DNA from: Acidiferrobacteraceae bacterium
Lineage (GTDB): Bacteria > Pseudomonadota > Gammaproteobacteria > Arenicellales > UBA868
Reading direction: 5' to 3'
DNA length: 64,000 bases
NCBI GenBank assembly: GCA_002724185.1
Contig: PBOB01000066.1
Coordinates: forward strand, 46,587-110,586
Part shown: piece after piece, positions 18,210 to 27,262 of the stretch
How the letters are laid out: each line of letters opens with the position of its first letter
Position numbering within the stretch: the first letter of the stretch is position 1
Translations under genes and position numbers: made by a program
The notes under the pieces: generated by a model
What the model saw: the letters and a program-made list of their open reading frames with translations, nothing else
What the model was told of the DNA's origin: nothing
Databases searched by the model: none

Positions 18210-20027
18210 TTAGGCTGCTCTTTTGCGCTCATGAGCCTTTAATAGCTTCTTCCGAATACGGATTGCCGTAGGTGTTACTTCTACTAATTCATCATCATTA
18301 ATAAACTCTAGAGCATACTCAAGCGTGGTCACAATTGGCGGTGTTAAGACGATATTCTCATCGCTCCCACTGGCTCGCACATTGCTCAACTGCTTACCCT
18401 TCAATGGATTAACGTTGAGATCATCACTTCGAGAATTGATGCCAATGATCATTCCTTCATATACCTCAGTGCCGGCCTCAATAAATAAACGCCCCCTATC
18501 TTGCAAGTTAAACAAAGCATAACCTAGAGACTTACCTTGTGCCATCGACACTAAAACACCATTCTTTCTTTCGCCAATTCGGCTTTCCACCCTAGGGGCA
18601 TAGTGATCAAAAGCATGGTACATAAGACCTGTGCCACTGCTTACACTCAAAAACTCGGGCCGAAATCCGAGTAACCCACGACTTGGAATTATGTAATCAA
18701 GACGAACTCTGCCCTTACCATCTGGCATAATCGACGACAATTCCCCCCTGCGTTCACCAAGTTTTTCCATAACCCGGCCTTGGAAAGTGTCCTCAATATC
18801 AACTGTTAACAACTCGAAAGGCTCTAATGGTCCTTCATCACTATCACGTAAAATTACTTCTGGCCGAGAAATCGCTAACTCAAATCCTTCCCGCCGCATA
18901 TTTTCAATGAGTATTGATAGATGTAACTCGCCGCGGCCTGATACTCGAAACTTATCTGGATCATCCATTGGCTCAACTCGTAAAGCCACATTGTGTAGAA
19001 CCTCCCTAGTTAAACGTTCTCGAAGATTACGACTAGTGACATACTGACCATCTCGACCTGAAAAAGGTGAATCATTGACCTGAAACGTCATGCTTAGAGT
19101 GGGTTCATCTACTCGAAGCGCTGGTAATGCTTCTACGTTATCAAAACCGCAGATTGTGTCTGAGATCCGAAGCTGATCGATCCCCGTCACAGCAACAATA
19201 TCTCCAGCAAATGCTTCTTCGTACTCGATCCTTTCCAGGCCCTTAAATCCAAATATCTGTAGTATTCGGCCCGCACTAATCTCTCCATCAGTGCTAATAA
19301 TCTTGACGGGCGTGTTCGATAATATCGAACCACGCTGAATTCTTCCAATACCGATTACACCGACAAAACTAGAATAATCAAGAGAACTAACCTGCAGCTG
19401 AAACGCTCCAGTCGAATCAACCATCGGCGGAGGCGAATGCGAAACAATACTATCAAAAAGTGCCTCCATTGTTGCGTCTGCTGGTGGTCGTTTGGTTAAG
19501 CTTGACCACCCTTCAAGAGCTGACGTATAAACAACAACAAAATCAAGTTGCTCTTCAGTCGCTCCTAGTCGATCAAATAACTCGAACGTTTGATCAACAA
19601 CCCAATCTGCCCGGGACGCTGGGCGATCAACTTTGTTGATCACAACTATTGGTTTTAAACCTCTTTCTAAAGATTTTTGCGTTACAAACCGGGTTTGCGG
19701 CATCGGACCCTCCACAGCATCGACCAACAGCAAAACAGAATCAACCATAGAAAGAACGCGCTCAACCTCTCCACCAAAATCCGCATGGCCTGGTGTGTCA
19801 ATAATATTGATGCGCCAGTTGTTCCATGCTATAGCAGTATTTTTTGAGAGTATCGTTATTCCCCGTTCTCTTTCTAGATCATTCGAATCCATAATTCGAT
19901 CTGGAATATTCGTCCTCCTATCTATTGTCCCTGACTGACGCAACATCTGATCTACGAGAGTAGTTTTTCCATGATCAACATGCGCAATAATTGCAATGTT
20001 ACGAAGTAATTGTGGATTAATTTCCAT
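18210..20027 (-). CDS. typA: Ribosome-associated translational GTPase TypA/BipA
   Basis: A translation-factor GTPase that binds the ribosome and helps 50S assembly and stress adaptation. The GTPase motifs are AHVDHGKTT (G1), [14 protein letters not shown] (G3) and NKVDRPASR (G4). EF-Tu-like domain II, EF-G-like domains III/V and the BipA-specific C-terminal domain follow ([27 protein letters not shown]). The length of about 605 aa is the family norm. I chose the ATG at 20027, which gives the usual N-terminus [18 protein letters not shown]; the frame is open three codons further, to a GTG. It is probably cotranscribed with argC upstream (33 bases). Confidence 0.97.
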   Translation of the reverse strand: MEINPQLLRNIAIIAHVDHGKTTLVDQMLRQSGTIDRRTNIPDRIMDSNDLERERGITILSKNTAIAWNNWRINIIDTPGHADFGGEVERVLSMVDSVLLLVDAVEGPMPQTRFVTQKSLERGLKPIVVINKVDRPASRADWVVDQTFELFDRLGATEEQLDFVVVYTSALEGWSSLTKRPPADATMEALFDSIVSHSPPPMVDSTGAFQLQVSSLDYSSFVGVIGIGRIQRGSILSNTPVKIISTDGEISAGRILQIFGFKGLERIEYEEAFAGDIVAVTGIDQLRISDTICGFDNVEALPALRVDEPTLSMTFQVNDSPFSGRDGQYVTSRNLRERLTREVLHNVALRVEPMDDPDKFRVSGRGELHLSILIENMRREGFELAISRPEVILRDSDEGPLEPFELLTVDIEDTFQGRVMEKLGERRGELSSIMPDGKGRVRLDYIIPSRGLLGFRPEFLSVSSGTGLMYHAFDHYAPRVESRIGERKNGVLVSMAQGKSLGYALFNLQDRGRLFIEAGTEVYEGMIIGINSRSDDLNVNPLKGKQLSNVRASGSDENIVLTPPIVTTLEYALEFINDDELVEVTPTAIRIRKKLLKAHERKRAA

Positions 20028-20060
20028 GGTCAGCACGCGTCGCCAAGTGTGCTCTTGCGT

Positions 20061-21035
20061 TTAGATTGACTGCTCGTATCTTGTCAACCCAGTCGTTTCC
20101 TCCAGACCCAACATAAGATTCAGTGACTGAATCGCTGCTCCCGAGGCACCCTTCCCAAGATTATCTAATAAACCAACAAGCAATAGGTGTCCCTGTTGGT
20201 TAGCAATAATAGATAATCTTAATGTATTTGTTCCATTGAAGATGCTCGGATCGAGACTCCACTCATCAAGCGACTCTCCATCAACAAATGGTGATACTTT
20301 GACAAAAGGCTCGTCTCGATATTGCTCAGACAAAACATTCCAGATATCGATGCCAGAAATATCCGATCGAAGCAGACTCCTGTGGATGGGCACTTGAACG
20401 CGCATGCCACAAAAGAATGGTCCTACTGCAGGGATAAACTGTGGGGCACTAACTAGGCCGGTGTAATGCTGCATTTCTGCCACATGCTTATGAAGACGAC
20501 CCAAAGCATATGGTGCCTCAAAAGTGATTTTCTGCAAGTCAGTATCGGGAGACTCCCAACGCTCAATTAAGGCTCTACCCCCACCACTGTACCCAGACAA
20601 TGCATGAATAGAAAGCGGTATATCTGACGATAACAGTCCCTCAGCTAGAAGTGGTCGCACAAGTAAAATGAATGATGAAGGGTAACAACCAGGAACCGTA
20701 ACAAGATTTGCATCACGAATCATAGCTCGTTGCTGATCGTGCATCTCAGGAAGACCATATATCCAATCTTCGGAGATGCGATGACATGAGCTCGCATCAA
20801 GAACTCGAGTGCCACTCTTGACAGCCCAGTTCGCCGCTGATTTAGCCGCCTCATCTGGAAGACATAGAATCGCCACGTCCGCAGCCCTAATGCTTTCGTG
20901 ACGAGCCGCTTCAGACTTACGACTATTGTGTTCGAGCACTTGTACTTCAATGTCCTTCCTCTCCGCAAGCCAATCCCTGACCCGCAAACCAGTCGTGCCA
21001 GCATGCCCGTCAACAAATATTCTTGGTTTAGACAT
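20061..21035 (-). CDS. argC: N-acetyl-gamma-glutamyl-phosphate reductase, short type
   Basis: The third step of arginine biosynthesis: NADPH-dependent reduction of N-acetylglutamyl phosphate. The N-terminal Rossmann motif is VDGHAGTTGLRVRDWL, and the catalytic cysteine lies in TVPGCYPSSF at about residue 112. The ALSGYSGGGRALIE and HKHVAEMQHY regions match the type 2 (short) ArgC of about 310-325 aa. The ATG at 21035 gives the usual start MSKPRIFVDG; an in-frame ATG six codons upstream is less likely. argB lies about 33 kb away in this window, so the arg genes are scattered. Confidence 0.93.
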   Translation of the reverse strand: MSKPRIFVDGHAGTTGLRVRDWLAERKDIEVQVLEHNSRKSEAARHESIRAADVAILCLPDEAAKSAANWAVKSGTRVLDASSCHRISEDWIYGLPEMHDQQRAMIRDANLVTVPGCYPSSFILLVRPLLAEGLLSSDIPLSIHALSGYSGGGRALIERWESPDTDLQKITFEAPYALGRLHKHVAEMQHYTGLVSAPQFIPAVGPFFCGMRVQVPIHRSLLRSDISGIDIWNVLSEQYRDEPFVKVSPFVDGESLDEWSLDPSIFNGTNTLRLSIIANQQGHLLLVGLLDNLGKGASGAAIQSLNLMLGLEETTGLTRYEQSI

Positions 21036-21074
21036 TACAGTACATTCTAGCATCTATATATCATATTACCCATT

Positions 21075-21365
21075 CTACACCCCCTCTACTATTCTTAAAT
21101 CGCGAACAACACCGCCTGCCAGCTCTGTTAATGCGGCTTGATACGCATCAGTCTCATATGCCGCTAGTGCTGCTTCAAAACTTTCAAACTCAACAACAAC
21201 TGATCTCTCTTCTACCCCCGCCTCCTTTGCTTTGACTCGCCCTCCACGAACCAAGTAACGGCCTCCGTTTGCCTCTAAAGCTGGCCCGGCTATTGCCGCA
21301 TAGGCAGCCAGCTTGTCTGCATCTATAATCTCTTTGTAAACACTAATCCAATATCCCCTAGGCAT
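21075..21365 (-). CDS. DUF1330 family protein
   Basis: A 96-aa single-domain protein with the DUF1330 pattern: GYWISVYKEIIDADKLAAYA near the start, NGGRYLVRGGRVKAKE in the middle, and VVVEFESFEAALAAYETDAY near the end. The fold is a dimeric alpha/beta barrel; the function of the family is not established. AAGGAG lies 7 bases before the ATG, a strong ribosome-binding site. It is 39 bases upstream of the argC start on the same strand. Confidence 0.9.
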   Translation of the reverse strand: MPRGYWISVYKEIIDADKLAAYAAIAGPALEANGGRYLVRGGRVKAKEAGVEERSVVVEFESFEAALAAYETDAYQAALTELAGGVVRDLRIVEGV

Positions 21366-21505
21366 AGCTTATCTCCTTTCTTTTAGCGCTGAGTTACTAG
21401 TTAGCTCTCAGTTTATTGATAAGACTAGGATTATACGATGCATAGAGGAAAGATAAATCCGTAATGTCGAAGAAGAAATATTAGACCGCTATTGGCACTG
21501 TAACA

Positions 21506-22138
21506 ATGAGATTTCCATTCACCAATGCTGTAAGAAAGTCAGTTTATGATCGTCTGAAAACGCATGAGGTTTCTAGCAACAATGATACTGACTTAATTCG
21601 AGCAGCTGTAACGATCGTTTTGAAAAAATCAGAAACAGAGAATGAAACATGTTTTCTGCTGACACGTAGAGCTAAAACATTGTCGAAACATAGTGGGCAA
21701 TACGCTCTTCCCGGCGGCCGACTAGAAATTGGAGAATCAGCACATGTAGCTGCTTTACGAGAACTTCAAGAAGAAGTCGGTTTAAAAGCCAGAAAAGAGC
21801 ACATCATTGGCAAACTAGACGATTTTGCGTCACGTTCGGGGTTTCTGATTACTCCATTCGTAGTTTGGCTTGATTCAGATGCCCCAACCAGCATAGACCC
21901 ATCAGAAGTTAATGAAATATTTTCTATCCCTATAAAGGAACTCGCCAACCCTGATATACCAAAAATTCAGAACATTGCGGAAAGCTCGCGCCCAGTGCTA
22001 TCTCTCTATCTTGAATCACTAGAGCATGAAATCTTCGCACCGACGGCAGCGATTCTATATCAATTTAGAGAAATTTCTTTATTCGGAAGAAGTACCCGCG
22101 TTTCGCATTATGAACAACCAATATTTGCATGGCGATAA
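21506..22138 (+). CDS. Nudix hydrolase, probable CoA pyrophosphatase (NudL-like)
   Basis: A 210-aa protein with a complete Nudix box: GRLEIGE, then SAHVAAL, then RELQEEVGL (about residues 72-94). The metal-binding glutamates are intact. Just before it, the pattern LLTRRAKTLSKHSGQYALPGG resembles the NuCoA motif of enzymes that cleave coenzyme A into 4'-phosphopantetheine and 3',5'-ADP. It is a cytoplasmic, monocistronic gene facing the HisC-like gene. A different nucleotide or CoA-ester substrate cannot be excluded. Confidence 0.85.
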   Translation: MRFPFTNAVRKSVYDRLKTHEVSSNNDTDLIRAAVTIVLKKSETENETCFLLTRRAKTLSKHSGQYALPGGRLEIGESAHVAALRELQEEVGLKARKEHIIGKLDDFASRSGFLITPFVVWLDSDAPTSIDPSEVNEIFSIPIKELANPDIPKIQNIAESSRPVLSLYLESLEHEIFAPTAAILYQFREISLFGRSTRVSHYEQPIFAWR

Positions 22139-22203
22139 CGGCTGCAGGAAAACAGCAACCAGCAATTACAAGTGTGATTATATAGTTTCCAGCTCTTGTC
22201 TGC

Positions 22204-23307
22204 CTACTTTAGGACTGCCAAGATATCTCTCAACTCGACCTCAAGTCTATCCAGATCAGTTTTCCTCCCAACCGATATTCGTATACATCTATCAAGCGGA
22301 GGAACATTGGGCATTCTTACAAAAATTCCCTTTTTAACAAGCTCTTGGAGAATGCTCTTTGCATAATTACCATCCCTTCCACAATCAATAGCAACGAAAT
22401 TCGCAGCGGAATTGAGAGGTATCAAATTATTAGACCGTGCGATATTCATAAGACGTTGTCTTCCAAGCTTGACATTAGTTACCACTTCTCTCAGGTAATG
22501 GCTATCCTCTAATGCAGCTAAGGCCGCAACCTGAGAAATCCGTCCCACACCGAAGTGATTTCTTACTTTATTGAATTCTGAGATCAAGTCACGATGACCA
22601 ATTGCATAACCTACCCGAAGTCCTGCTAAACCGTAAGCCTTTGAAAAAGTTCTAAAACGAAGTACCCGAGAATCTGACACATCGATCTCGGGCAATGAAC
22701 TTTTCGGTGCAAACTCGCTATATGCTTCATCAAGTAACATCAGTGTACCCTCTGGCACGCGACTGATCATGGCATCGATAACATCTGCCTCCCACCACGT
22801 TCCCATAGGGTTGTCAGGGTTCGCGAGATAAAGCAACTTGGGTTGGTAGTCTACTGCACATTTCAGTAAATATTCTGGATCCTCATGATCATTGTAATAT
22901 GGCACAAACTTTAACTTACCCCCATAACCAATAACATGATAATTAAATGTTGGGTAAGCTCCATCTGATGTAACCACTGTATCGCCCGGCTCGACCAGCA
23001 TTCTAACTACATAACTTAGGAGACCATCAATACCCTCACCAATCAATATATTTTCCGGGTGCAGGTTATGGTGCTGTGCTACCGCGCAACGTAAATCATG
23101 GATCTCAGGGTCACCATACATCCATACATCTGTGGCGGTCTTAGACATAGCCTCAACGACTCTCGGTGAAGGGCCAAATACGTTCTCATTCGCACCTATT
23201 CGCACGGCAAATGCAGACTCCATTAGACGCTCTTGAGTCTCTGGCCCAATAAACGGCACCGTTGCCGGTAAACCTTGAACTAAAGGAGTAATCTTGTAAT
23301 TAACCAT
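22204..23307 (-). CDS. HisC-like class I/II aminotransferase
   Basis: A PLP-dependent aminotransferase of fold type I, 367 aa, most like histidinol-phosphate aminotransferases. Landmarks are RIGANENVFGPSP at about 37, YLANPDNPMGTWW at about 158, the LLDEAYSEF strand, and the PLP lysine K223 in TFSKAYGLAGLRVGY. It lies 113 bases downstream of the peptide-transporter ATPase on the same strand, not in a his operon. It may transaminate an imported amino acid or analogue rather than serve histidine synthesis; that is inference from context. Confidence 0.85.
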   Translation of the reverse strand: MVNYKITPLVQGLPATVPFIGPETQERLMESAFAVRIGANENVFGPSPRVVEAMSKTATDVWMYGDPEIHDLRCAVAQHHNLHPENILIGEGIDGLLSYVVRMLVEPGDTVVTSDGAYPTFNYHVIGYGGKLKFVPYYNDHEDPEYLLKCAVDYQPKLLYLANPDNPMGTWWEADVIDAMISRVPEGTLMLLDEAYSEFAPKSSLPEIDVSDSRVLRFRTFSKAYGLAGLRVGYAIGHRDLISEFNKVRNHFGVGRISQVAALAALEDSHYLREVVTNVKLGRQRLMNIARSNNLIPLNSAANFVAIDCGRDGNYAKSILQELVKKGIFVRMPNVPPLDRCIRISVGRKTDLDRLEVELRDILAVLK

Positions 23308-23420
23308 ATGTCACCTGTATCCATCTTTTTTATCATCTGAACTAAACGAATGACAACTATAGGTGCCTTTGGTAGCATGGAAATATTGTCTAAGTAGAGC
23401 TAATAAGTAGCTCCACAACA

Positions 23421-25235
23421 TCAAGGCAAGAACTCATCCTCATTGCGATGGCATTCAATAGTGTGGTTGCCTCCTAAATCCCTTGTCGGAGGGATTTCCT
23501 GATCACAGGTCCCTTTGATTGCTAAAGGACAGCGGTCAAAAAATGGACAACCTGTCTCAGTTAGTTTTACTAGACGATCAATTCCAGCCTTGGCCTCTTG
23601 TGTCTCCATCGCCTCTTCTAACCAACCAACACGCAACTCAGGCACGGAAGAAATTAGTAGTCGAGTATAGGGATGATATGGAGGTGACAATACGCGATCA
23701 ACACTGCCCTGCTCCACAACCCGACCAGCATATAAAACAACAATAGCATCAGCAAAAGAGGCCACTGTCGACAAATCGTGACTAATAAAGACGAACGACA
23801 CGCCTGTTTGTTTCCGCAAGCGTTTAAGCAACTCTATTACGTTGGCGCCCACTATTGAATCTAATGCAGAAATTACTTCGTCGCATAGAAGTACCTCTGG
23901 TTCTGCCGCGAGTGCTCGAGCTAGATTTACTCGCTGCTTCTGACCACCAGATAACTCCTCTGGATAGCGACCTGCAAAATCCTGGGGCAGCTCAACCATG
24001 TCTAGTAACTCCCCAATTCTTCGCCGCTTGTCCTTCCCTTTAAGTCCTAAATAAAAAGCGAGTGGGCGTCCCAGAATTTGATCAATTCTTTGGCGAGGGT
24101 TCAAAGCTGTGTCCGCCATTTGGAATACAAATTGAATTTTCTGCAATTCCTGTCGACTACGTTTAGCGAGTGCTGGTTCTAATGCTCGGCCATCCAGGAA
24201 CACCCGCCCATGGGTCGCCGGTAACAAGCCTGCCATAACTCGTGCCAAAGTCGATTTCCCACAACCTGACTCCCCAATCACTCCAAACGTATGGCCTCGC
24301 TCGATCGACACATTCACATCCCTTAAAACAGTTATCGCCGAAGCACCATTCTTAATTTTTCCATAGCCTGCAGTAATATCCTTAACTTCTAGAGCCGGTG
24401 CTTGGCGCTGATGCTCGCTTAAAGTTTCTTCCCCCTGACCCGCAGCAGGTGGCGGTCGAACTGCACGCATTAATCGACGGGTATAGTCATGCCCTGGTTG
24501 CGTCACGACCTGCTTGGCCGAGCCATGCTCTTGCATCTCACCTGCATATAAGACCACTATTTGATCTGCTATCTGTGCCACTACCGACAAGTCATGTGTG
24601 ACATAGATTGCAGCAGAACCCTCTTGTTTGATGACTGACTTAAACGCCTTGAGAACCTCTATTTGCGTCGTCACGTCGAGGGCTGTGGTCGGCTCATCCA
24701 ACACCAAAAGATCGGGTTTACCACAAAGCGCCATTGCAGCCATCAGTCTCTGCAACTGCCCCCCAGATACTTGGTGCGGATACCGTCGACCAAGTCTTTC
24801 AGGTTCAGGCAGTTCAAGGGCTCGGTAAAGAAACTCAGCCCGCTCATTAGCCTGATCCTGGTTCAGGATACCATGCAAAACGGTTGACTCCGTCACTTGC
24901 TCGCCAATCGTCAGAGAGGGGTTGAATGTAGCCGCTGCACTCTGAGCAAGATAAGCTACCTTTTGGCCGCGAAGTGCCCGCTGTTTCTCGGGCGCCATTG
25001 TAATAATATCCTCACCCTCAAGACGCACTTGGCCGCCTGCAAATTCCAGTCCTGGCTTGGTATAGCCAAGTGCGGCAAGTGCAATCGTCGTTTTGCCCGA
25101 GCCTGACTCGCCAATCAACGCAATAACCTGACCCCGATCGACGTTAAAACTGACACCTTTAACAATTGGCAACAGACTTTCATCGTCTTTTCGCGCACTT
25201 ATCCAAAGTTCATCTACTTCAAGTAGCGCGCTCAT
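23421..25235 (-). CDS. Peptide ABC transporter, fused double ATP-binding protein (DppD-DppF)
   Basis: Two ABC ATPase domains in one chain of about 604 aa. Domain 1 (about 5-260) has GESGSGKTT, VSGGQLQR and LVLDEPTTALD; domain 2 (about 280-530) has GESGCGKST, LSGGQKQR and LLCDEVISALDS. The C-terminal oligopeptide-transporter tail HPYTRLL...CPFFDRCPLA holds cysteines that in relatives bind an FeS cluster. It powers the adjacent permeases. The ATG at 25235 overlaps the permease stop (TGATG) and has GGAG 9 bases upstream; the frame extends one codon further to a TTG. Confidence 0.95.
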   Translation of the reverse strand: MSALLEVDELWISARKDDESLLPIVKGVSFNVDRGQVIALIGESGSGKTTIALAALGYTKPGLEFAGGQVRLEGEDIITMAPEKQRALRGQKVAYLAQSAAATFNPSLTIGEQVTESTVLHGILNQDQANERAEFLYRALELPEPERLGRRYPHQVSGGQLQRLMAAMALCGKPDLLVLDEPTTALDVTTQIEVLKAFKSVIKQEGSAAIYVTHDLSVVAQIADQIVVLYAGEMQEHGSAKQVVTQPGHDYTRRLMRAVRPPPAAGQGEETLSEHQRQAPALEVKDITAGYGKIKNGASAITVLRDVNVSIERGHTFGVIGESGCGKSTLARVMAGLLPATHGRVFLDGRALEPALAKRSRQELQKIQFVFQMADTALNPRQRIDQILGRPLAFYLGLKGKDKRRRIGELLDMVELPQDFAGRYPEELSGGQKQRVNLARALAAEPEVLLCDEVISALDSIVGANVIELLKRLRKQTGVSFVFISHDLSTVASFADAIVVLYAGRVVEQGSVDRVLSPPYHPYTRLLISSVPELRVGWLEEAMETQEAKAGIDRLVKLTETGCPFFDRCPLAIKGTCDQEIPPTRDLGGNHTIECHRNEDEFLP

Positions 25236-26167
25236 CAATTCATTCTCCCAGCCAACTTACCGCCCGCATGCGCTGAGATATCATCAACAAGCATATTTAC
25301 GGAGATTGTGAGCGTCGCGATCGCGAGTGACGGCATTAGAGGAGCGACCGATCCATAGATCAAGCCAGGAAGATTTTCTTTCACCATGCTACCCCAATCT
25401 GACATGGGTGGCTGAACTCCAAGACCAAGAAAACTTAATGCAGAGATAAATAAGATTACCCAGACAAATCGCAATCCAAAATCTGTTGCCAGAGGCATTG
25501 CCACATTTGGCAGTATTTCACGGAAGATAATCCACCACAGGCCTTCACCCCGCACCCTTGCCGCCTCAACAAAATCGCTGACCATCACATCCTGACCCAG
25601 AGACCTGGCAATACGAAATACGCTTGCCGCATAAATAATTCCAGTAAGCACAATCAGCAATGGAATAGTACTGCCCAGCGCCGCAATCATAACAAGACCC
25701 AACATTATGGCAGGTATCGAAAGCACCGCATCGTTTAACCTGCTTAAAATCATATCTAACTTTTGACCACCAACTGCGGCAGCAATACCAAGTGTTACAC
25801 CAATTAAATATGCAAAGATAGTGGCAATAAATGAAATACCGATAGTTGTTCTCGCGCCAAAAAGTATCCGGGATAATGTATCCCTGCCTAGGTAGTCGGT
25901 TCCCAGGAACGCAATCTTGCTCGGTGGCTGAAAATCGGTATCTGGATACATCTCATCACTTCCAGGAATAACAAAAAGAGACTCATCAAGAAATTCAGCC
26001 TCATGATAAGGTGCAATGTAAGGCCCGATAGCGACGATGACAGTCCAAAAAACTAAAACCACGATACCTATTTTCCCTGGCCAGCTGAGTTTTATTTTTC
26101 TTCTCGGTGGCGCGTCAGGCAATTCATCAAAATGCATCCTTGTATCAGTTTGTTCTGTTTCAGCCAT
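25235..26167 (-). CDS. Peptide ABC transporter permease, DppC type
   Basis: The membrane subunit of the second peptide importer. The N-terminal cytoplasmic tail and first helix (WPGKIGIVVLVFW) are followed by LGTDYLGRDTLSRILFGARTT at about residue 87 and the BPD_transp_1 core with EAARVRGEGLWWIIFRE as the EAA loop. The open frame runs 111 bases further upstream, but that part overlaps the DppB-type gene and has cysteine- and aromatic-rich, non-conserved residues. The ATG at 26167 gives a normal length of about 310 aa and a 14-base gap to the upstream gene. Confidence 0.92.
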   Translation of the reverse strand: MAETEQTDTRMHFDELPDAPPRRKIKLSWPGKIGIVVLVFWTVIVAIGPYIAPYHEAEFLDESLFVIPGSDEMYPDTDFQPPSKIAFLGTDYLGRDTLSRILFGARTTIGISFIATIFAYLIGVTLGIAAAVGGQKLDMILSRLNDAVLSIPAIMLGLVMIAALGSTIPLLIVLTGIIYAASVFRIARSLGQDVMVSDFVEAARVRGEGLWWIIFREILPNVAMPLATDFGLRFVWVILFISALSFLGLGVQPPMSDWGSMVKENLPGLIYGSVAPLMPSLAIATLTISVNMLVDDISAHAGGKLAGRMN

Positions 26168-26181
26168 TATTATCAAAATGC

Positions 26182-27156
26182 CTACTTTGGATGACGCAAC
26201 CGCGGATTGGAAACAATTGAAGCCATGTCGGCAATAAAAATAAGAACTATATAGCTTGCACAAAAAATCATCGCACACGCTTGTACCAGTGGAAGATCTC
26301 TAACCAATACGGCATCAATCATCAATTTTGCAAGTCCAGGATATGCAAATATCTGCTCCACAATAACCACACCCCCAACAAGCCAGGCCAAGTTTAGTGC
26401 TATTACGTTTACAATCGGGCCTATAGCATTAAGCAGGGCATGGCGCAGTATAATTCGCCCGCGTGGCACGCCTTTCAAAATGGCCATTTCAATATAAGGA
26501 GAGCTCATCACGTTGAGTACTGTCGCTCGTGTCATTCGGATCATCTGCGCAGAAACTACAATAATTAATGTCAGACAAGGCATAGCTAGCGCCTTGATAA
26601 GATCCCACCCACTCTCAGCTCCTCTCAAATAGGCAATTGAGGGCAACCAGCCCAACTGGACTGCAAAGATCAGCACGAGAAAAGTAGCGACTAGAAAGTC
26701 AGGCAGGGAGATCAAACTTAATGTAGAAAACGTAACAGTGCGATCAAGTCGTGTCCCTGGATGCATGGCAGCAAGCAAACCAAGTGCTAATGCGACTGGA
26801 ATTGATACCACGGCCACCATGCCGGTTAACCGCAGCGTGTTAAAAATGCGTGGCTCAAGAATGTCTACAATGCGGCTCGCATTGCCTTGCGCAATACCTG
26901 CCTTGGACATTCCGAGGTCGCCCGTTGATACATCACGCAACCACATCAGATAACGCATATAACCAGGCTGGTCCATTCCTAATTTAGCCTGGAGGGCCGC
27001 TAGGCTCTCAGGTGTTGCCATCTGACCAAGAAGAATTGCAGCAACGTCACCCGGCAAAAGATTGGTTCCAATAAAGATTAGGACAGAAACCACCCACAGT
27101 GTAACAATGCTTATTCCAAATCTCCCAAGAAGTGCTCGCCAGATCATTTCTGTCAA
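26182..27156 (-). CDS. Peptide ABC transporter permease, DppB type
   Basis: A partner permease of 324 aa. The first helix (about 10-30) is followed by IGTNLLPGDVAAILLG, the TM domain, and an EAA loop EMAILKGVPRGRI with the usual glycine. The C-terminus AYPGLAKLMIDAVLVRDLPLVQA matches DppB. The frame starts at TTG 27156; an in-frame ATG at 27147 (MIWRALLGRF) is equally possible, and neither has a clear Shine-Dalgarno. It is the second gene of the leftward operon after the binding protein, with a 106-base gap that contains a stem-loop. Confidence 0.93.
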   Translation of the reverse strand: MTEMIWRALLGRFGISIVTLWVVSVLIFIGTNLLPGDVAAILLGQMATPESLAALQAKLGMDQPGYMRYLMWLRDVSTGDLGMSKAGIAQGNASRIVDILEPRIFNTLRLTGMVAVVSIPVALALGLLAAMHPGTRLDRTVTFSTLSLISLPDFLVATFLVLIFAVQLGWLPSIAYLRGAESGWDLIKALAMPCLTLIIVVSAQMIRMTRATVLNVMSSPYIEMAILKGVPRGRIILRHALLNAIGPIVNVIALNLAWLVGGVVIVEQIFAYPGLAKLMIDAVLVRDLPLVQACAMIFCASYIVLIFIADMASIVSNPRLRHPK

Positions 27157-27200
27157 CTTAACTATTAGTTACGGGATAGTGCCGCATAGTCTGCAAAACA

Positions 27201-27240
27201 AAAGGGCCCACACGGTGGGATGCCGCGTAGGCCCCTGTGT
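27201..27240 (-). other. Intercistronic stem-loop in the second peptide-transporter operon
   Basis: GGGCC (27204-27208) pairs with GGCCC (27230-27234). An alternative hairpin, CCCAC (27207-27211) with GTGGG (27215-27219), uses part of the same sequence. It lies between the binding-protein stop and the first permease, the same place as the hairpin at 2063-2103, and both share a GGGCC/GGCCC core. A role in raising binding-protein expression over the permeases is likely but inferred. Confidence 0.45.
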
Positions 27241-27262
27241 CTACAAGGATCTGCGCCTATGC

